Source of the DNA: Neolewinella aquimaris
GTDB taxonomy: Bacteria > Bacteroidota > Bacteroidia > Chitinophagales > Saprospiraceae
NCBI RefSeq assembly: GCF_014197245.1
Contig: NZ_JACIFF010000006.1
Span: 124,001-188,000 of the forward strand
Direction of reading: 5' to 3'
Length of the DNA stretch: 64,000 bases
The position numbers and the translations under genes are program-made. Positions 35,848 through 44,857 of this stretch are shown piece by piece. Under the pieces are notes generated by a model. The model worked only from the letters and a program-made list of their open reading frames with translations. It was not told the DNA's origin and ran no database searches. Numbering within the stretch: position 1 is the stretch's first letter; each line of letters starts with the position of its first letter.

Positions 35848-36311
35848 GGGGTATAATTTAAGCGGGCAAAGATCGTGAATTTCTGGCTAGCACCGACCGC
35901 GGCCAGTAAGTAGTTTTCGATGGTTTTCCGGTGGCGGGGTGGTATACCGGTGGTTACCTGGTCTACCGGTTGGACGGGGTACCCCCATCCAACCGGGTGC
36001 CCCCGTCGGACCGCTGTAGTAAACACCGGTGACATTTCCAAACGATAGATAGAATTTGGGTGATGCCTGAACCCCGTCGGCGATTTGAAATGCCGGACGG
36101 GGGCACCCCGTCCGACGGGTTAAGCGGTCCGACGGCTATAGCCGTCGGACCGCTTGAATACTCCCAAAAAATGAATAAAATTTAGGGGCGGCGCAAGGCC
36201 TGTACTATGTCGGAAATTTAAAATTCCGGATGGGTGATTTAAAGCTTGCAGTATTGCCGAAATGAACCTAGCTTACAATAGAACACCCAATAAAATTCAA
36301 TTTAACCCACT
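35848..36311. other. Divergent intergenic region carrying repeat element A
   Basis: This 464-base region separates metH from the modular T9SS gene. Next to metH, GATCTTTG at 35867-35874 (minus strand) is one base off the -7 consensus and would give a leader of about 13 bases. The middle is filled by the palindromic repeat element annotated separately. The last 150 bases before 36312 are A/T-rich (GGAAATTTAAAATTCC palindrome at 36213-36228) and should hold the promoter of the T9SS gene. No protein gene is seen. Confidence 0.6.
35963..36155 (+). repeat. Long palindrome-bearing direct repeat, copy A
   Basis: About 190 bases, starting CCGGTTGGACGGGG, running through GTAGTAAACACCGGTGACATT and an AACCCCGTCGGCGATT segment, and ending in CCGTCCGACGG/GGTCCGACGGC-TATA-GCCGTCGGACC palindromes. 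The sequence is repeated in the same orientation at 39622-39804 with only scattered changes, including the non-palindromic middle. The two copies bracket the single modular T9SS gene. Confidence 0.85.
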
Positions 36312-39300
36312 ATGAACCACACCCATACACTTATTGCTCTGTTTATATGTTTAACCACCTTCTCAACCTTGCGGGCGCAGCTTAGCGACTACTGGTTGGA
36401 AGCGGAGTGCGCCGAAATTGGCCACCGCTGGACAAAAGAATTGAGTGACGACGCAGCCGGCGGAGCCTACGTAGAAACGCAGTATGTTTCCCTGGACGCG
36501 GCCCCCGCTAACGAGCCGGAAAACATCATCCGCTTTACGGTAGTCGATCCCGTCCTGGATACACCCTACCGCCTGCTGGCCCGGGTGGATGCGCCTACCC
36601 AAACCAACGATTCGTACTGGCTGCGGATCAACGACGGACCCTGGCAGGAGCTGAATAGCGGCTTCCGCATCGGAAAAGGTTTCCAGTGGGTACAACTGGC
36701 CGTGACGGAGTTGCATGGCGGCACCAACACCATCGACTTTACCTACCGGGAAAACAGCACGCGGCTCGACAAAATCCTGCTGACTACCGACGTCAACTTC
36801 TTGCCTACGGGGGTCGGTATAGTCACCCAGGAATGTCCGGAAATCATGCCTGCGCCGGTAGACAAGGGCGTGTTCTGGCTGGAAGCCGAGTGCGCCATCG
36901 TGGGCAGTACCTGGGAGGCGCGGCTTGACCCCGCAGCATCCAACGGGATCGTCCTCACCAGCACCCGCAGCACCAGCCGTTTTCAACCCCCGGTGGACCT
37001 ACCCGGCAACCAGATCCGTTTCGTGATCGAAGACCCGGACCTCAGTTCGGGCGACTATCGTATCTGGATCCGGGCAAACCTACCGGACCGGGATAGCGAC
37101 GCCTTCTGGCTGCGGTACAACAATGGACCCTGGCTGCTGCGCCAGCCTGCCCGCATCACGGGCAAGGGACTGGCCTGGGCCGGCTATTCCGTTCCCGGCG
37201 GGGCGCTACAGGCGGGTACCAATACCATTGACATCAGCTACCTGGAAGCCGGTGTCACGATCGACAAACTACTCTTAACCAAGTACAGCATCGTGCCAAG
37301 CTTTGCGGGCGGCGGTACGGACGGTTGTCCCTTTACGCCGACACCGGTGGTCACCGACCGAAACACGTTCTGGCTGGAGGGCGAGTGTGCCTCGGTCGGC
37401 AGCGCGTGGCGGACCGAATCCGACCCCCGGGCGAGCAACAATACTGCAGTCGTGGTTAGGGGCAACAGTTCGGTGGACGGGCCGCCGGCCGAGGATACGG
37501 CAAACCTGGTACGCTTCGAACTGATGGACGTTGATTCCGGCAGCTACAACCTGTTCGCCCGGGTCAATACGCCCACTAACCTGAGTGACTCGTACTGGGT
37601 GCGGGCCAACGGGGGCCCCTGGTACGAGTGGGCGAGCGGCTTCTCCTACGGGGCCGCCTACCAGTGGAAGCAACTTCCGATCGCACTGTCCTTACAGGAG
37701 GGGGCCAACACCGTCGACTTCGCCTTCCGCGAAAGCGGGGCCCTGCTGGACAAGGTCTTGCTCACGCTAACGGCTGCCGAGCCGCCCAGCGACGACATGG
37801 TTGGAGACCCCGACCCGGGTTGCGGAGGCACTGGGCCGTACGCCACCTATTGGTTGGAAGCAGAATGCGCCGAAATTGGCCACCGCTGGACGAAAGAGTT
37901 AAGCGACGACGCAGCCGGCGGAGCCTACGTAGAAACGCAGTATGTTTCCCTGGACGCGGCCCCGACTGATTCGCCGGAAAACATCGTCCGCTTTACGGTA
38001 GTCGATCCCGTCCTGAATACACCCTATCGCTTGCTGGCCCGAGTGGATGCACCTACCAAAACCAACGATTCGTACTGGCTGCGGATCAACGACGGACCCT
38101 GGCAGGAGCTGAATAGCGGCTTCCGCATCGGAAAAGGCTTCCAGTGGGTACAACTGGCCGTGACGGAGTTGCACAGCGGCACCAACACCATCGACTTTAC
38201 CTACCGGGAAAACAGCACGCGGCTCGACAAAATCCTGCTGACTACCGACGTCAACTTCTTGCCTACGGGGGTCGGTATAGTCACCCAGGAATGCCCGGAA
38301 ATCATGCCTGCGCCGGTAGACAAGGGCGTTTTTTGGCTGGAAGCCGAGTGCGCCATCGTGGGCAGTACCTGGGAGGCGCGGCTTGACCCCGCAGCATCTA
38401 ACGGGATCGTCCTCACCAGCACCCGCAGCACCAGCCGGTTCCAACCCCCCGTGGACCTACCCGGCAACCAGATCCGCTTCGTGATCGAAGATCCTGACAG
38501 TTCGGGCGACTATCGTATTTGGATCCGGGCAAACCTGCCGGACCGGGATAGCGACGCCTTCTGGCTGCGATACAACAATGGACCGTGGCTGCTGCGCCAA
38601 CCCGCCCGCATCACGGGCAAGGGACTGGCCTGGGCCGGCTATTCCGTGCCCGGCGGGGCGCTGCAGGCGGGTACCAATACCATTGACATCAGCTACTTGG
38701 AAGCCGGTGTCACGATCGACAAACTACTCTTAACCAAGTACAGCATCGTGCCGAGTTTTGCGGGCGGCGGCACCGACGGTTGTCCCTTTACGCCGACACC
38801 GGTGGTCACCGATCGCAATACGTTCTGGCTGGAGGGCGAATGTGCCTCGGTCGGCAGCGCGTGGCAGACCGAATCCGACTCCCGGGCGAGCAATAACACT
38901 GCAGTCGTAGTCAGGGGCAACAGTTCCGTGGACGGGCCGCCGGCCGTCGACACGGCAAACCTGGTTCGATTTGAACTGACGGACGTTGATTCCGGCAGCT
39001 ACAACCTGTTCGCCCGGGTCAATACGCCCACTAACCTGAGTGACTCCTACTGGGTGCGGGCCAACGGGGGCCCCTGGTACGAATGGGCTCGCGGATTCTC
39101 CTACGGGGCCGCCTACCAGTGGAAGCAACTTCCGATCGCGCTGTCCCTACAGGAGGGGCCCAACACTGTCGACTTCGCCTTCCGCGAAAGCGGGGCCCTG
39201 CTGGACAAGGTCTTGCTCACGCTGACGGCCGCCGAGCCACCCAGCGATGACATGGTTGGAGACCCCGACCCGGGTTGCGGAGACATTGAGCCACGTCAAC

Positions 39301-39605
39301 CGGCTACCGCGTTCTCCTTAGCGACGGAGCAGGGTGCAGCATCAAATCTTGCTCAGACTACTTTCAGCGTCTTTCCTAACCCAACCAGCAGCCAGCTGAC
39401 CTTGGAATGGGAAAGTCCGTTCGAGGGTCAATTGCGTGCAACGATCATCGATACGCAGGGACGGCAGGTACGCAATATTGTCCTGTGGAAATCCGGCGCC
39501 TTCTTGCGGCAAAAGTTGGATGTTAGCATACTGCCCAGAGGTGTATACTACTTACGCATCGGAGAGGGAGATCAACTGTCCGCAAAGCGCTTTGTGAAGC
39601 TATAA
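36312..39605 (+). CDS. Large T9SS surface protein with six carbohydrate-binding-like modules
   Basis: The 1097-residue protein has a signal peptide (1-22), six modules of about 155-165 residues each starting with (Y/F)WLE(A/G)ECA, and a type A T9SS sorting domain (about 1016-1097, VFPNPTSSQLTLEWE...ILPRGVYYLRI). Modules start near residues 27, 187, 352, 513, 673 and 837 and follow the order A-B-C-A-B-C. Each ends with a G-(A/T)NT-(I/V)D...REx...LDK(I/V)LLT pattern typical of CBM6-like beta-sandwich domains. Both ABC halves are nearly identical in DNA, showing recent duplication of about 1.46 kb. No catalytic domain is present, so a binding or adhesive role on the cell surface is likely. Confidence 0.9.
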   Translation: MNHTHTLIALFICLTTFSTLRAQLSDYWLEAECAEIGHRWTKELSDDAAGGAYVETQYVSLDAAPANEPENIIRFTVVDPVLDTPYRLLARVDAPTQTNDSYWLRINDGPWQELNSGFRIGKGFQWVQLAVTELHGGTNTIDFTYRENSTRLDKILLTTDVNFLPTGVGIVTQECPEIMPAPVDKGVFWLEAECAIVGSTWEARLDPAASNGIVLTSTRSTSRFQPPVDLPGNQIRFVIEDPDLSSGDYRIWIRANLPDRDSDAFWLRYNNGPWLLRQPARITGKGLAWAGYSVPGGALQAGTNTIDISYLEAGVTIDKLLLTKYSIVPSFAGGGTDGCPFTPTPVVTDRNTFWLEGECASVGSAWRTESDPRASNNTAVVVRGNSSVDGPPAEDTANLVRFELMDVDSGSYNLFARVNTPTNLSDSYWVRANGGPWYEWASGFSYGAAYQWKQLPIALSLQEGANTVDFAFRESGALLDKVLLTLTAAEPPSDDMVGDPDPGCGGTGPYATYWLEAECAEIGHRWTKELSDDAAGGAYVETQYVSLDAAPTDSPENIVRFTVVDPVLNTPYRLLARVDAPTKTNDSYWLRINDGPWQELNSGFRIGKGFQWVQLAVTELHSGTNTIDFTYRENSTRLDKILLTTDVNFLPTGVGIVTQECPEIMPAPVDKGVFWLEAECAIVGSTWEARLDPAASNGIVLTSTRSTSRFQPPVDLPGNQIRFVIEDPDSSGDYRIWIRANLPDRDSDAFWLRYNNGPWLLRQPARITGKGLAWAGYSVPGGALQAGTNTIDISYLEAGVTIDKLLLTKYSIVPSFAGGGTDGCPFTPTPVVTDRNTFWLEGECASVGSAWQTESDSRASNNTAVVVRGNSSVDGPPAVDTANLVRFELTDVDSGSYNLFARVNTPTNLSDSYWVRANGGPWYEWARGFSYGAAYQWKQLPIALSLQEGPNTVDFAFRESGALLDKVLLTLTAAEPPSDDMVGDPDPGCGDIEPRQPATAFSLATEQGAASNLAQTTFSVFPNPTSSQLTLEWESPFEGQLRATIIDTQGRQVRNIVLWKSGAFLRQKLDVSILPRGVYYLRIGEGDQLSAKRFVKL
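36390..39300 (+). repeat. 1.46-kb tandem duplication inside the modular gene
   Basis: The segment 36390-37847 is repeated at 37848-39302 in frame. The offset is 1458 bases at the start and 1455 after one codon was lost in the second copy (DLSSGD against DSSGD near 37040 and 38498). Differences cluster in the first 200 bases of each copy; long stretches afterwards are identical. The junction lies at the Gly-Asp-Pro-Asp-Pro-Gly-Cys-Gly linker. Confidence 0.92.
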
Positions 39606-39621
39606 AACCATCGCCAGGTGT

Positions 39622-39804
39622 ATACCGGTTGGACGGGGGTACCCCGTCCAACCGGGTGCCCCCGTCGGACCACTGTAGTAAACATCGGTGATATTTCCAA
39701 ACGATAAATTGAACTGGGGTGGCACGGTACCTCAACCCCGTCGGCGATTCGAAATGCCGGACGGGGTCACCCCGTCCGACGGCTTAAGCGGTCGGACCGC
39801 TTCC
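39622..39804 (+). repeat. Long palindrome-bearing direct repeat, copy B
   Basis: Second copy of the element at 35963-36155, beginning 17 bases after the modular gene and ending just before the BrkB gene. It contains the same two hairpins (CGGACGGGG-TCA-CCCCGTCCG at about 39759-39779, and the outer GGTTGGACGGGG/CCCCGTCCAACC at 39626-39652), so it can also serve as a terminator between these convergent genes. Confidence 0.85.
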
Positions 39805-39812
39805 CCCCCCCG

Positions 39813-40826
39813 TCACTCCTCCTCCATTTGGTCCTGCTCCTCTTCATCCTCCACCAGCGTCAAATCCCGGTGCACCGCGATGGCCGCGTTCAACTCGAAG
39901 CCGATGATCAGGATAAGGGCGTTCAGCTGCAGCCACAACATCACAATAATGACCGTGGCGATCGAGCCGTAAAACTTGGTGTAGGTATCGTAGCGGTTGA
40001 AGCCGTCGATGTAAAAACTGAAGGCTACCGAGGTTGCCAGGCTCAGGATGGTGGCTAGCGTCACCCCCGGACTCACGTAGCTGAACCGCTTGATCGTAGC
40101 CGCACCGTAACGGTACAGGGTGCCGATAATGATGTAGTACAGCGCCAGCATGGTGATCCACCGCAGCAGGTTGATCATAAAGGCGGCCAGCGCGCCGATC
40201 CCCAACCAGTAATTGACCCAGCCGATAATGCTGTCGCCCAGGATGACCAGCACGACGCTGGCCACGATGAACAGACCGACCAGAAAGGTCAGGCCCACCG
40301 CCACCATGCGTTTACGCAGGAAACCACGCTGCCGGAAGGTCTTTACGTAGCTTTTCTCGAAGGCCTGCATCAGGGCGATCATCCCGTTGCTGGAGAAGTA
40401 AATGGCCAGGATGAAACCGAAACTGAGCAGGCCGATCTTCGGCGAATTGGTGATCTCCTGCACGAAGCCGAAAACGATGTCGCCCGCCTGTCCCGGCATG
40501 ACCCGCTTAATCTCTTCGTAAAGCGTCATGTTGAAATCCTCCAAAGCGGGGAACCAGATCGAGAGCAGGTCCAGCGCAAAGGGCACCAGGGTAAACAGGG
40601 TCAAAATCGAAGGAAAGAGCGACAAAAAGATGCTAAAGGCCACGCTGTTGGCCCGGGTAAACAGGTCGTCGCGGGTCGCTTCGTTGATGACGAACACCAC
40701 TACATCGTAAATGGGCACGCCGTGAAATCCGATAAAGCTGTTCTCCCGGGCGTATTTCCCCAGCCCGATCACCCAGGGGTGTTCGGTGAAGTACCGCTTG
40801 AAGGCGCCTATGTCGAACTTCTTCAC
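39813..40826 (-). CDS. YihY/virulence factor BrkB family membrane protein
   Basis: The 337-residue inner-membrane protein has six to seven hydrophobic helices and the family pattern: an N-terminal amphipathic helix, NSVAFSIFLSLFPSILTLF, the FGFILAIYFSSNGMIALMQAFEKSY segment, RKRMVAVGLTFLVGL and the C-terminal YGSIATVIIVMLWLQLNALILIIGFELNA. The family was once thought to be RNase BN, which is wrong; its function is not known. A Glu/Asp-rich tail (EDEEEQDQMEEE) ends the protein. It starts three bases after the stop of the thioesterase gene, so the two form an operon. Confidence 0.88.
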   Translation of the reverse strand: MKKFDIGAFKRYFTEHPWVIGLGKYARENSFIGFHGVPIYDVVVFVINEATRDDLFTRANSVAFSIFLSLFPSILTLFTLVPFALDLLSIWFPALEDFNMTLYEEIKRVMPGQAGDIVFGFVQEITNSPKIGLLSFGFILAIYFSSNGMIALMQAFEKSYVKTFRQRGFLRKRMVAVGLTFLVGLFIVASVVLVILGDSIIGWVNYWLGIGALAAFMINLLRWITMLALYYIIIGTLYRYGAATIKRFSYVSPGVTLATILSLATSVAFSFYIDGFNRYDTYTKFYGSIATVIIVMLWLQLNALILIIGFELNAAIAVHRDLTLVEDEEEQDQMEEE

Positions 40827-40828
40827 CT

Positions 40829-41236
40829 TTAAAAGTAAGGACGAATGATTTGCAGCAGGTACTCCGGCGCGGATACCCGACGCTCGGTCTTAACCTCAAC
40901 AAAGCAGAGCTTGATCGATCCGCCGTTGACCAACTTGCCCCCTTCGTTGTGAATTTCGAAGTGAAAGGTGATGGTCTGGTCGGGCACGTGCCGCAGCGAG
41001 GTCGTAATGGTCAGCACCTCATCGTAGCGCGCCGGCCGGATGAAGCGCTGGTTCATGCTCATCACCGGCATCATGATCCCCAGTTCCCGTTCGAGGGTGG
41101 CATAGCTTCGGCCCAGCTCCCGCAACATCTCCACCCGCCCGATCTCGTACAGCAGGGCGTAGTGCCCGTGGTAGAGGTAGCTCATCTGGTCGGTTTCGGC
41201 GTAGCGTACGCGGTGGATCGTAGTAGTGGTGATCAT
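40829..41236 (-). CDS. Acyl-CoA thioesterase, YbgC/4HBT type
   Basis: Hot-dog-fold thioesterase that cleaves acyl-CoA esters in the cytoplasm. The start is placed at the second ATG (MITTTTIHRVRYAETDQM, 135 residues); the first is 15 bases upstream. The signature strand RVRYAETDQMSYLYHGHYALLYEIGR has the catalytic Asp and the Tyr/His positions of the 4-hydroxybenzoyl-CoA thioesterase group, and SLRHVPDQTITFHFEI forms the next strands. Short- or medium-chain acyl-CoA is the usual substrate. The gene lies directly before the BrkB gene. The link with BrkB has no known meaning. Confidence 0.88.
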   Translation of the reverse strand: MITTTTIHRVRYAETDQMSYLYHGHYALLYEIGRVEMLRELGRSYATLERELGIMMPVMSMNQRFIRPARYDEVLTITTSLRHVPDQTITFHFEIHNEGGKLVNGGSIKLCFVEVKTERRVSAPEYLLQIIRPYF

Positions 41237-41386
41237 AGGTGCGGCAGTCAATCGGGATCAAATGTAGATGTTTTACCGACGGGAGTAGAGGAGGGGCGAC
41301 CGTCGGTCTAATTCGCCGTAGCCCACTTGCCCGCCCGCCGTATTTTTTCGATCTTTAGACGCTAAAGCAAGATTGACGTTCCGTAA

Positions 41387-42172
41387 ATGAAGAATAAAAC
41401 GACCGCGGCCATTTTAGCCCTCTTTTTCGGTGGCTTCGGCGTCCACCGCTTCTACCTCGGTCAACCGGGCAAGGGATTTCTGTACCTCATCTTCATCTGG
41501 ACCTTTATTCCCTCCATCATCGCCATGATCGACGGCATCGTGTTCCTCACCCAGAGCGAGGAAGCCTTCAACCTGAAGTACAACCGCGATTACGTGATGC
41601 GGCAAACTTACCAGCAACCGCCCCAGATCGTCATTAACAACCACGTGGGCCAGCCGCAGTCCGCCCCCGCCCCCCGCCAGGAAGAAGCGGTGCCGGAGAA
41701 TAAAGTGCCGAAGAAGGACCCCTTCCAGCTCAGCGCCGACAAGGCCTACGAGGAGTATGATTTCGAGGGAGCCATCCGCGATTATCGCCGCTCCCTAAAC
41801 GTTGATCCCCGCCAAGCCGACGTCCACTTCAAACTGGCCTGTCTGTACTCCATCCACGAAAACACCGATACGGCGCTGTTCCACCTGAACAAGGCCATCG
41901 AGAACGGCTACTACGATTTCGACGAGATGGACCGCCACGACCACCTGTCCTTTCTCCGGTCCACCCCCCAATTTTTCGCCTTTAAGTCCAACAGCTACCG
42001 CCTTCCCGGGGAACCTGCCCCCGAAGCGACCGCAACCGTTCCACCGGAAGAAACGCTCGAACTCTCGGACGACCTCATCACCCGCATCGAACGGCTCGCG
42101 CAACTCAAGGAAGACGGCATCCTCTCCGAAGACGCCTTCAAGCGGGAAAAAGCCAAAATCCTTCGCTCTTAG
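41387..42172 (+). CDS. TM2-domain protein with TPR-like and SHOCT segments
   Basis: The 261-residue protein combines three parts. A TM2 domain at the N-terminus (about 1-60) has KTTAAILALFFGGFGVHRFYLGQ and the second helix FIPSIIAMIDGIVFL, with the DRF-like turn typical of the family. A cytoplasmic middle part (about 108-180) has two TPR-like helices pairs (KAYEEYDFEGAIRDYRRSL, ADVHFKLACLYSIHENTDTALFHLNKAI). A short SHOCT helix pair ends it (about 228-261, RIERLAQLKEDGILSEDAFKREKAKIL), which usually mediates oligomer formation. Function is unknown. It is a single gene. Confidence 0.85.
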   Translation: MKNKTTAAILALFFGGFGVHRFYLGQPGKGFLYLIFIWTFIPSIIAMIDGIVFLTQSEEAFNLKYNRDYVMRQTYQQPPQIVINNHVGQPQSAPAPRQEEAVPENKVPKKDPFQLSADKAYEEYDFEGAIRDYRRSLNVDPRQADVHFKLACLYSIHENTDTALFHLNKAIENGYYDFDEMDRHDHLSFLRSTPQFFAFKSNSYRLPGEPAPEATATVPPEETLELSDDLITRIERLAQLKEDGILSEDAFKREKAKILRS

Positions 42173-42224
42173 TCGGATTTGCCCGGCACCCGCGTACCCG
42201 CCCCACCTCTTTTACAGCACTACG

Positions 42225-43610
42225 TCAGAACAGTAGCGTCCACGCCTTCGCTGCCAGCAGCAGCCCGATCCCGACCGGAATGACGTAGCGGTACGCAAAA
42301 GTTAGCCGGCGGCGGCGCGCAGGAGCAACGATGGGGCCCCCGATTGCCAACTCGTCAAATAGTGCCGGCAGTCCCCATTTTTTCAGAAGGAACCAGCAGA
42401 GCAGCAGTTCGCCGACGAGCAGGGAAATGCTGCCGGCCCACTCCAGCAAAAAGTTGAAGTACCCAAGACCCGGATCGCCCATGTTAGCAAAATCGGTCAG
42501 CCACTCCGGGCCGTTGGGGGAGCAAGAAATTACCACGGGCACCGTGAGGGCGAACACCAGCACACCGGTCACGAAGCTACCCCAGCTGCGTTCCCAACCG
42601 TAATGCTCCGTCATGGTCCGCAGGAACGGCTCGAACAGGGATACGGCGGAGGTCAGGATAGCAACCGCCAACAGTAGGAAGAACAGCAAACCCACCCACT
42701 GGGCGGCATCGCCGTAGGTTTTGAAGATCTCCACCAAGTTTATAAATACCAGGGGCGGGCCGCCGTAAATGTCTCCCTGAACTCCGCCCAGCAGGGGTAC
42801 GACGAGCAGGGCACCCAGTACGGCAACGATAGTATCCAGGTGTACGATTTGGGGAGCGCTACGCAGCACGTCTGTGTCCCGATCCGCATGGGCGGCGAAG
42901 GTGAGCATAGCCACGGCCCCGAGTCCGAGACTGAAGAACGCCTGACCCAGTGCGTGCAGGATGCCCAGTTCACCATTAGCGGAGGGTAGCAAGAGGGCCC
43001 GCCAGTCGAATTTTAGCAAGTTGCCGTAGTCCACCGCTTGCGGCTGCATAATCGGGAGCGAAACGATGAGGAACACCAGCAGAATTCCCAGCAGGGGCAT
43101 CGCGAATTTACTGAGGCGCTCGATGCCCGCGTAGAGTTCGCGGGAGCAGACCAGGGCAACCAGCCCCGTAAAAATGCCGGTGAACAACAAGGCGCGGGGA
43201 ATATTGCCGATGGCCTCGCCGAAGGCCGGTCCGGCCGGGGTGGCGGCAACGGTGGCGTAGTCCGTCGCGTACTTCCACACATACTCCAGCGTCCACCCCG
43301 CCAACACCAGGTAAAAGGAAGCGACCAGGATGGTAGTGAGAATCCCCAGCCACGCCACCAGCTTCCAGCGGGGTGATGCCCCGGATACCTCAAACGCGTC
43401 GGTTGCATCCGTCCCCCGGCGCTTGCCCATGGCGTTTTCGAGGATCATCAGCGGAATGCCCATGAGCAGCGTGAAGGCGACGAAGGCCAGCACGTAGGCG
43501 CTTCCCCCAAAGTAGTGGACGCGGTAGGGAAAAATGATGAGGTTGGCCACCCCGATGGCGGCGCCGGCGGAAGCAAGCACGTGGCCCAGCCGGGAGAATC
43601 TTACGGACAT
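42225..43610 (-). CDS. Sodium-dependent neurotransmitter-symporter family transporter
   Basis: NSS/SNF transporters couple sodium to uptake of amino acids or related compounds across the inner membrane (LeuT fold). The 461-residue protein has about 12 hydrophobic helices and the signature first helix RLGHVLASAGAAIGVANLIIFPYRVHYFGGSAYVLAF, whose unwound GAAIGVAN segment binds sodium and substrate, and helix 6 QAFFSLGLGAVAMLTFAAHA. The substrate is not known; bacterial members often prefer hydrophobic amino acids. It starts 15 bases after the MFS efflux gene ends, on the same strand, so the two are likely co-transcribed. Confidence 0.9.
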   Translation of the reverse strand: MSVRFSRLGHVLASAGAAIGVANLIIFPYRVHYFGGSAYVLAFVAFTLLMGIPLMILENAMGKRRGTDATDAFEVSGASPRWKLVAWLGILTTILVASFYLVLAGWTLEYVWKYATDYATVAATPAGPAFGEAIGNIPRALLFTGIFTGLVALVCSRELYAGIERLSKFAMPLLGILLVFLIVSLPIMQPQAVDYGNLLKFDWRALLLPSANGELGILHALGQAFFSLGLGAVAMLTFAAHADRDTDVLRSAPQIVHLDTIVAVLGALLVVPLLGGVQGDIYGGPPLVFINLVEIFKTYGDAAQWVGLLFFLLLAVAILTSAVSLFEPFLRTMTEHYGWERSWGSFVTGVLVFALTVPVVISCSPNGPEWLTDFANMGDPGLGYFNFLLEWAGSISLLVGELLLCWFLLKKWGLPALFDELAIGGPIVAPARRRRLTFAYRYVIPVGIGLLLAAKAWTLLF

Positions 43611-43625
43611 GGGCCGAAAGATAGC

Positions 43626-44834
43626 TTATCCAGCACTGGAGGCTACGGGCATCCGGCGGGAACCCACGCTAAGCAGAGTAAGCGCCACACCGCCACATAC
43701 GGCCATCACGCCGGCCATCGGCACACCAGTCTCGTTCTGTAGGATGCCCACGATGGCGGAAGCAACGGCACCTACGGCCATTTGCAACGATCCCATCAAC
43801 GCGGAGGCACTGCCCGCCGTGTGCCGCATGGTATCGAGGGAGAGGGCGGAGGCATTGGGGAAGATGAACCCTAGGCAGAACAGGTAGGCGAAGATCAGTC
43901 CCGTCGTGAAGTAGAGGTTCGCGAATCCGGAAGAAACGTCGACCAGGAGCAGGACCGCAATGACACATTGCCCGATCAGAGCTAATTGGACGATGCGTTC
44001 GCTCGACCGGTTTCTCAGCACCCGGTTGTTTAGCTGAGTGGCCAGGACCAGTCCCGCCGCGATCACGGCAAACACAATGCCGTACTGCTTTTCGTTCAGT
44101 CCGAACAACTCCAGGTACAAATGGGGTGAGCCACTGATGTAAGCGTACAGCCCGGCGGATGAAAAGGCACCCGTCATCGCGTAAACGATGAAATGGCGAT
44201 CGGTCAGAATGGAGAGGTAATTAGTTGCAATGGCCCGTGGCCGAAGGGAATAACCGGGATTGATCCGGTCGTAGCCCGCCAGCAACAGGTACCCGCCGGT
44301 AAGAATAAGCAGCGACATTCCCGCCAGTATGCCGAAAACGTAACGCCACCCGAAGGCGGTAGCGATGAATCCCCCCAGGGTGGGCGCAATGATCGGCGAC
44401 ACCGCAATGACCATCATGAGTAGAGAGAACACCTTCGCCATATCTTTGGTGTCGAACAGGTCGCGCACGATCGCCCGGGAGGCTACCAGTCCGCCGCAGG
44501 CACCCAGGGCCTGAAAGAAGCGGAACACGATGAGTTCTTCTACCGAACTCGACAGCCCGCAGGCTAGTGAGCTGAGGGCATAGATGATCAGGCCGATGTA
44601 CATGGGCTTCTTCCTCCCAAATCGCTCGAGTAGGGGACCGTAGATCAGTTGCCCGATCGCCAGACCGACGAAAAAGCTGGACAGCGACAGGGAAACGCGA
44701 CTGATCTCCGTATCCAGCTCGCGGGCAATACCACCGAAGGCCGGCAGGTACATGTCGATCGAGAGCGGACCGATGGTGGTCAGCGAGCCGAGCACGAGAA
44801 TAAGTAAGCCACGCTGGCTTTTGGGATCTTTCAC
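43626..44834 (-). CDS. Bcr/CflA-type multidrug MFS transporter
   Basis: Major facilitator exporter with 12 predicted helices (402 residues). The DHA1 antiporter motifs are present: motif A-like YGPLLERFGRKKPMYIGLIIY in loop 2-3, and RFFQALGACGGLVASRAIVRDLF with the motif C-type region in helix 5 (VSPIIAPTLGGFIATAFGWRYVF). This subgroup exports drugs such as bicyclomycin and chloramphenicol, or sulfonamides and dipeptides. Its substrate here is not predictable. It comes first in a two-gene unit with the NSS transporter; together they form an importer-exporter pair, which may be coincidental. Confidence 0.88.
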   Translation of the reverse strand: MKDPKSQRGLLILVLGSLTTIGPLSIDMYLPAFGGIARELDTEISRVSLSLSSFFVGLAIGQLIYGPLLERFGRKKPMYIGLIIYALSSLACGLSSSVEELIVFRFFQALGACGGLVASRAIVRDLFDTKDMAKVFSLLMMVIAVSPIIAPTLGGFIATAFGWRYVFGILAGMSLLILTGGYLLLAGYDRINPGYSLRPRAIATNYLSILTDRHFIVYAMTGAFSSAGLYAYISGSPHLYLELFGLNEKQYGIVFAVIAAGLVLATQLNNRVLRNRSSERIVQLALIGQCVIAVLLLVDVSSGFANLYFTTGLIFAYLFCLGFIFPNASALSLDTMRHTAGSASALMGSLQMAVGAVASAIVGILQNETGVPMAGVMAVCGGVALTLLSVGSRRMPVASSAG

Positions 44835-44857
44835 TTCACGAGTTTTTTGGGGGCGAC

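Noticed and set aside
35848-36000. Cobalamin riboswitch upstream of metH
   Set aside because: The leader to the likely start site is about 13 bases, and no B12-box-like conserved sequence was seen.
36363-36986. Minus-strand frames over the modular gene, repeated at 37899-38444
   Set aside because: They are duplicated only because the sense gene is duplicated, and have no signal, domain or promoter.
36312-39605. Composite transposon bounded by the 190-bp repeats
   Set aside because: No transposase, no terminal inverted repeats and no target duplication could be seen; only the bracketing repeats are supported.
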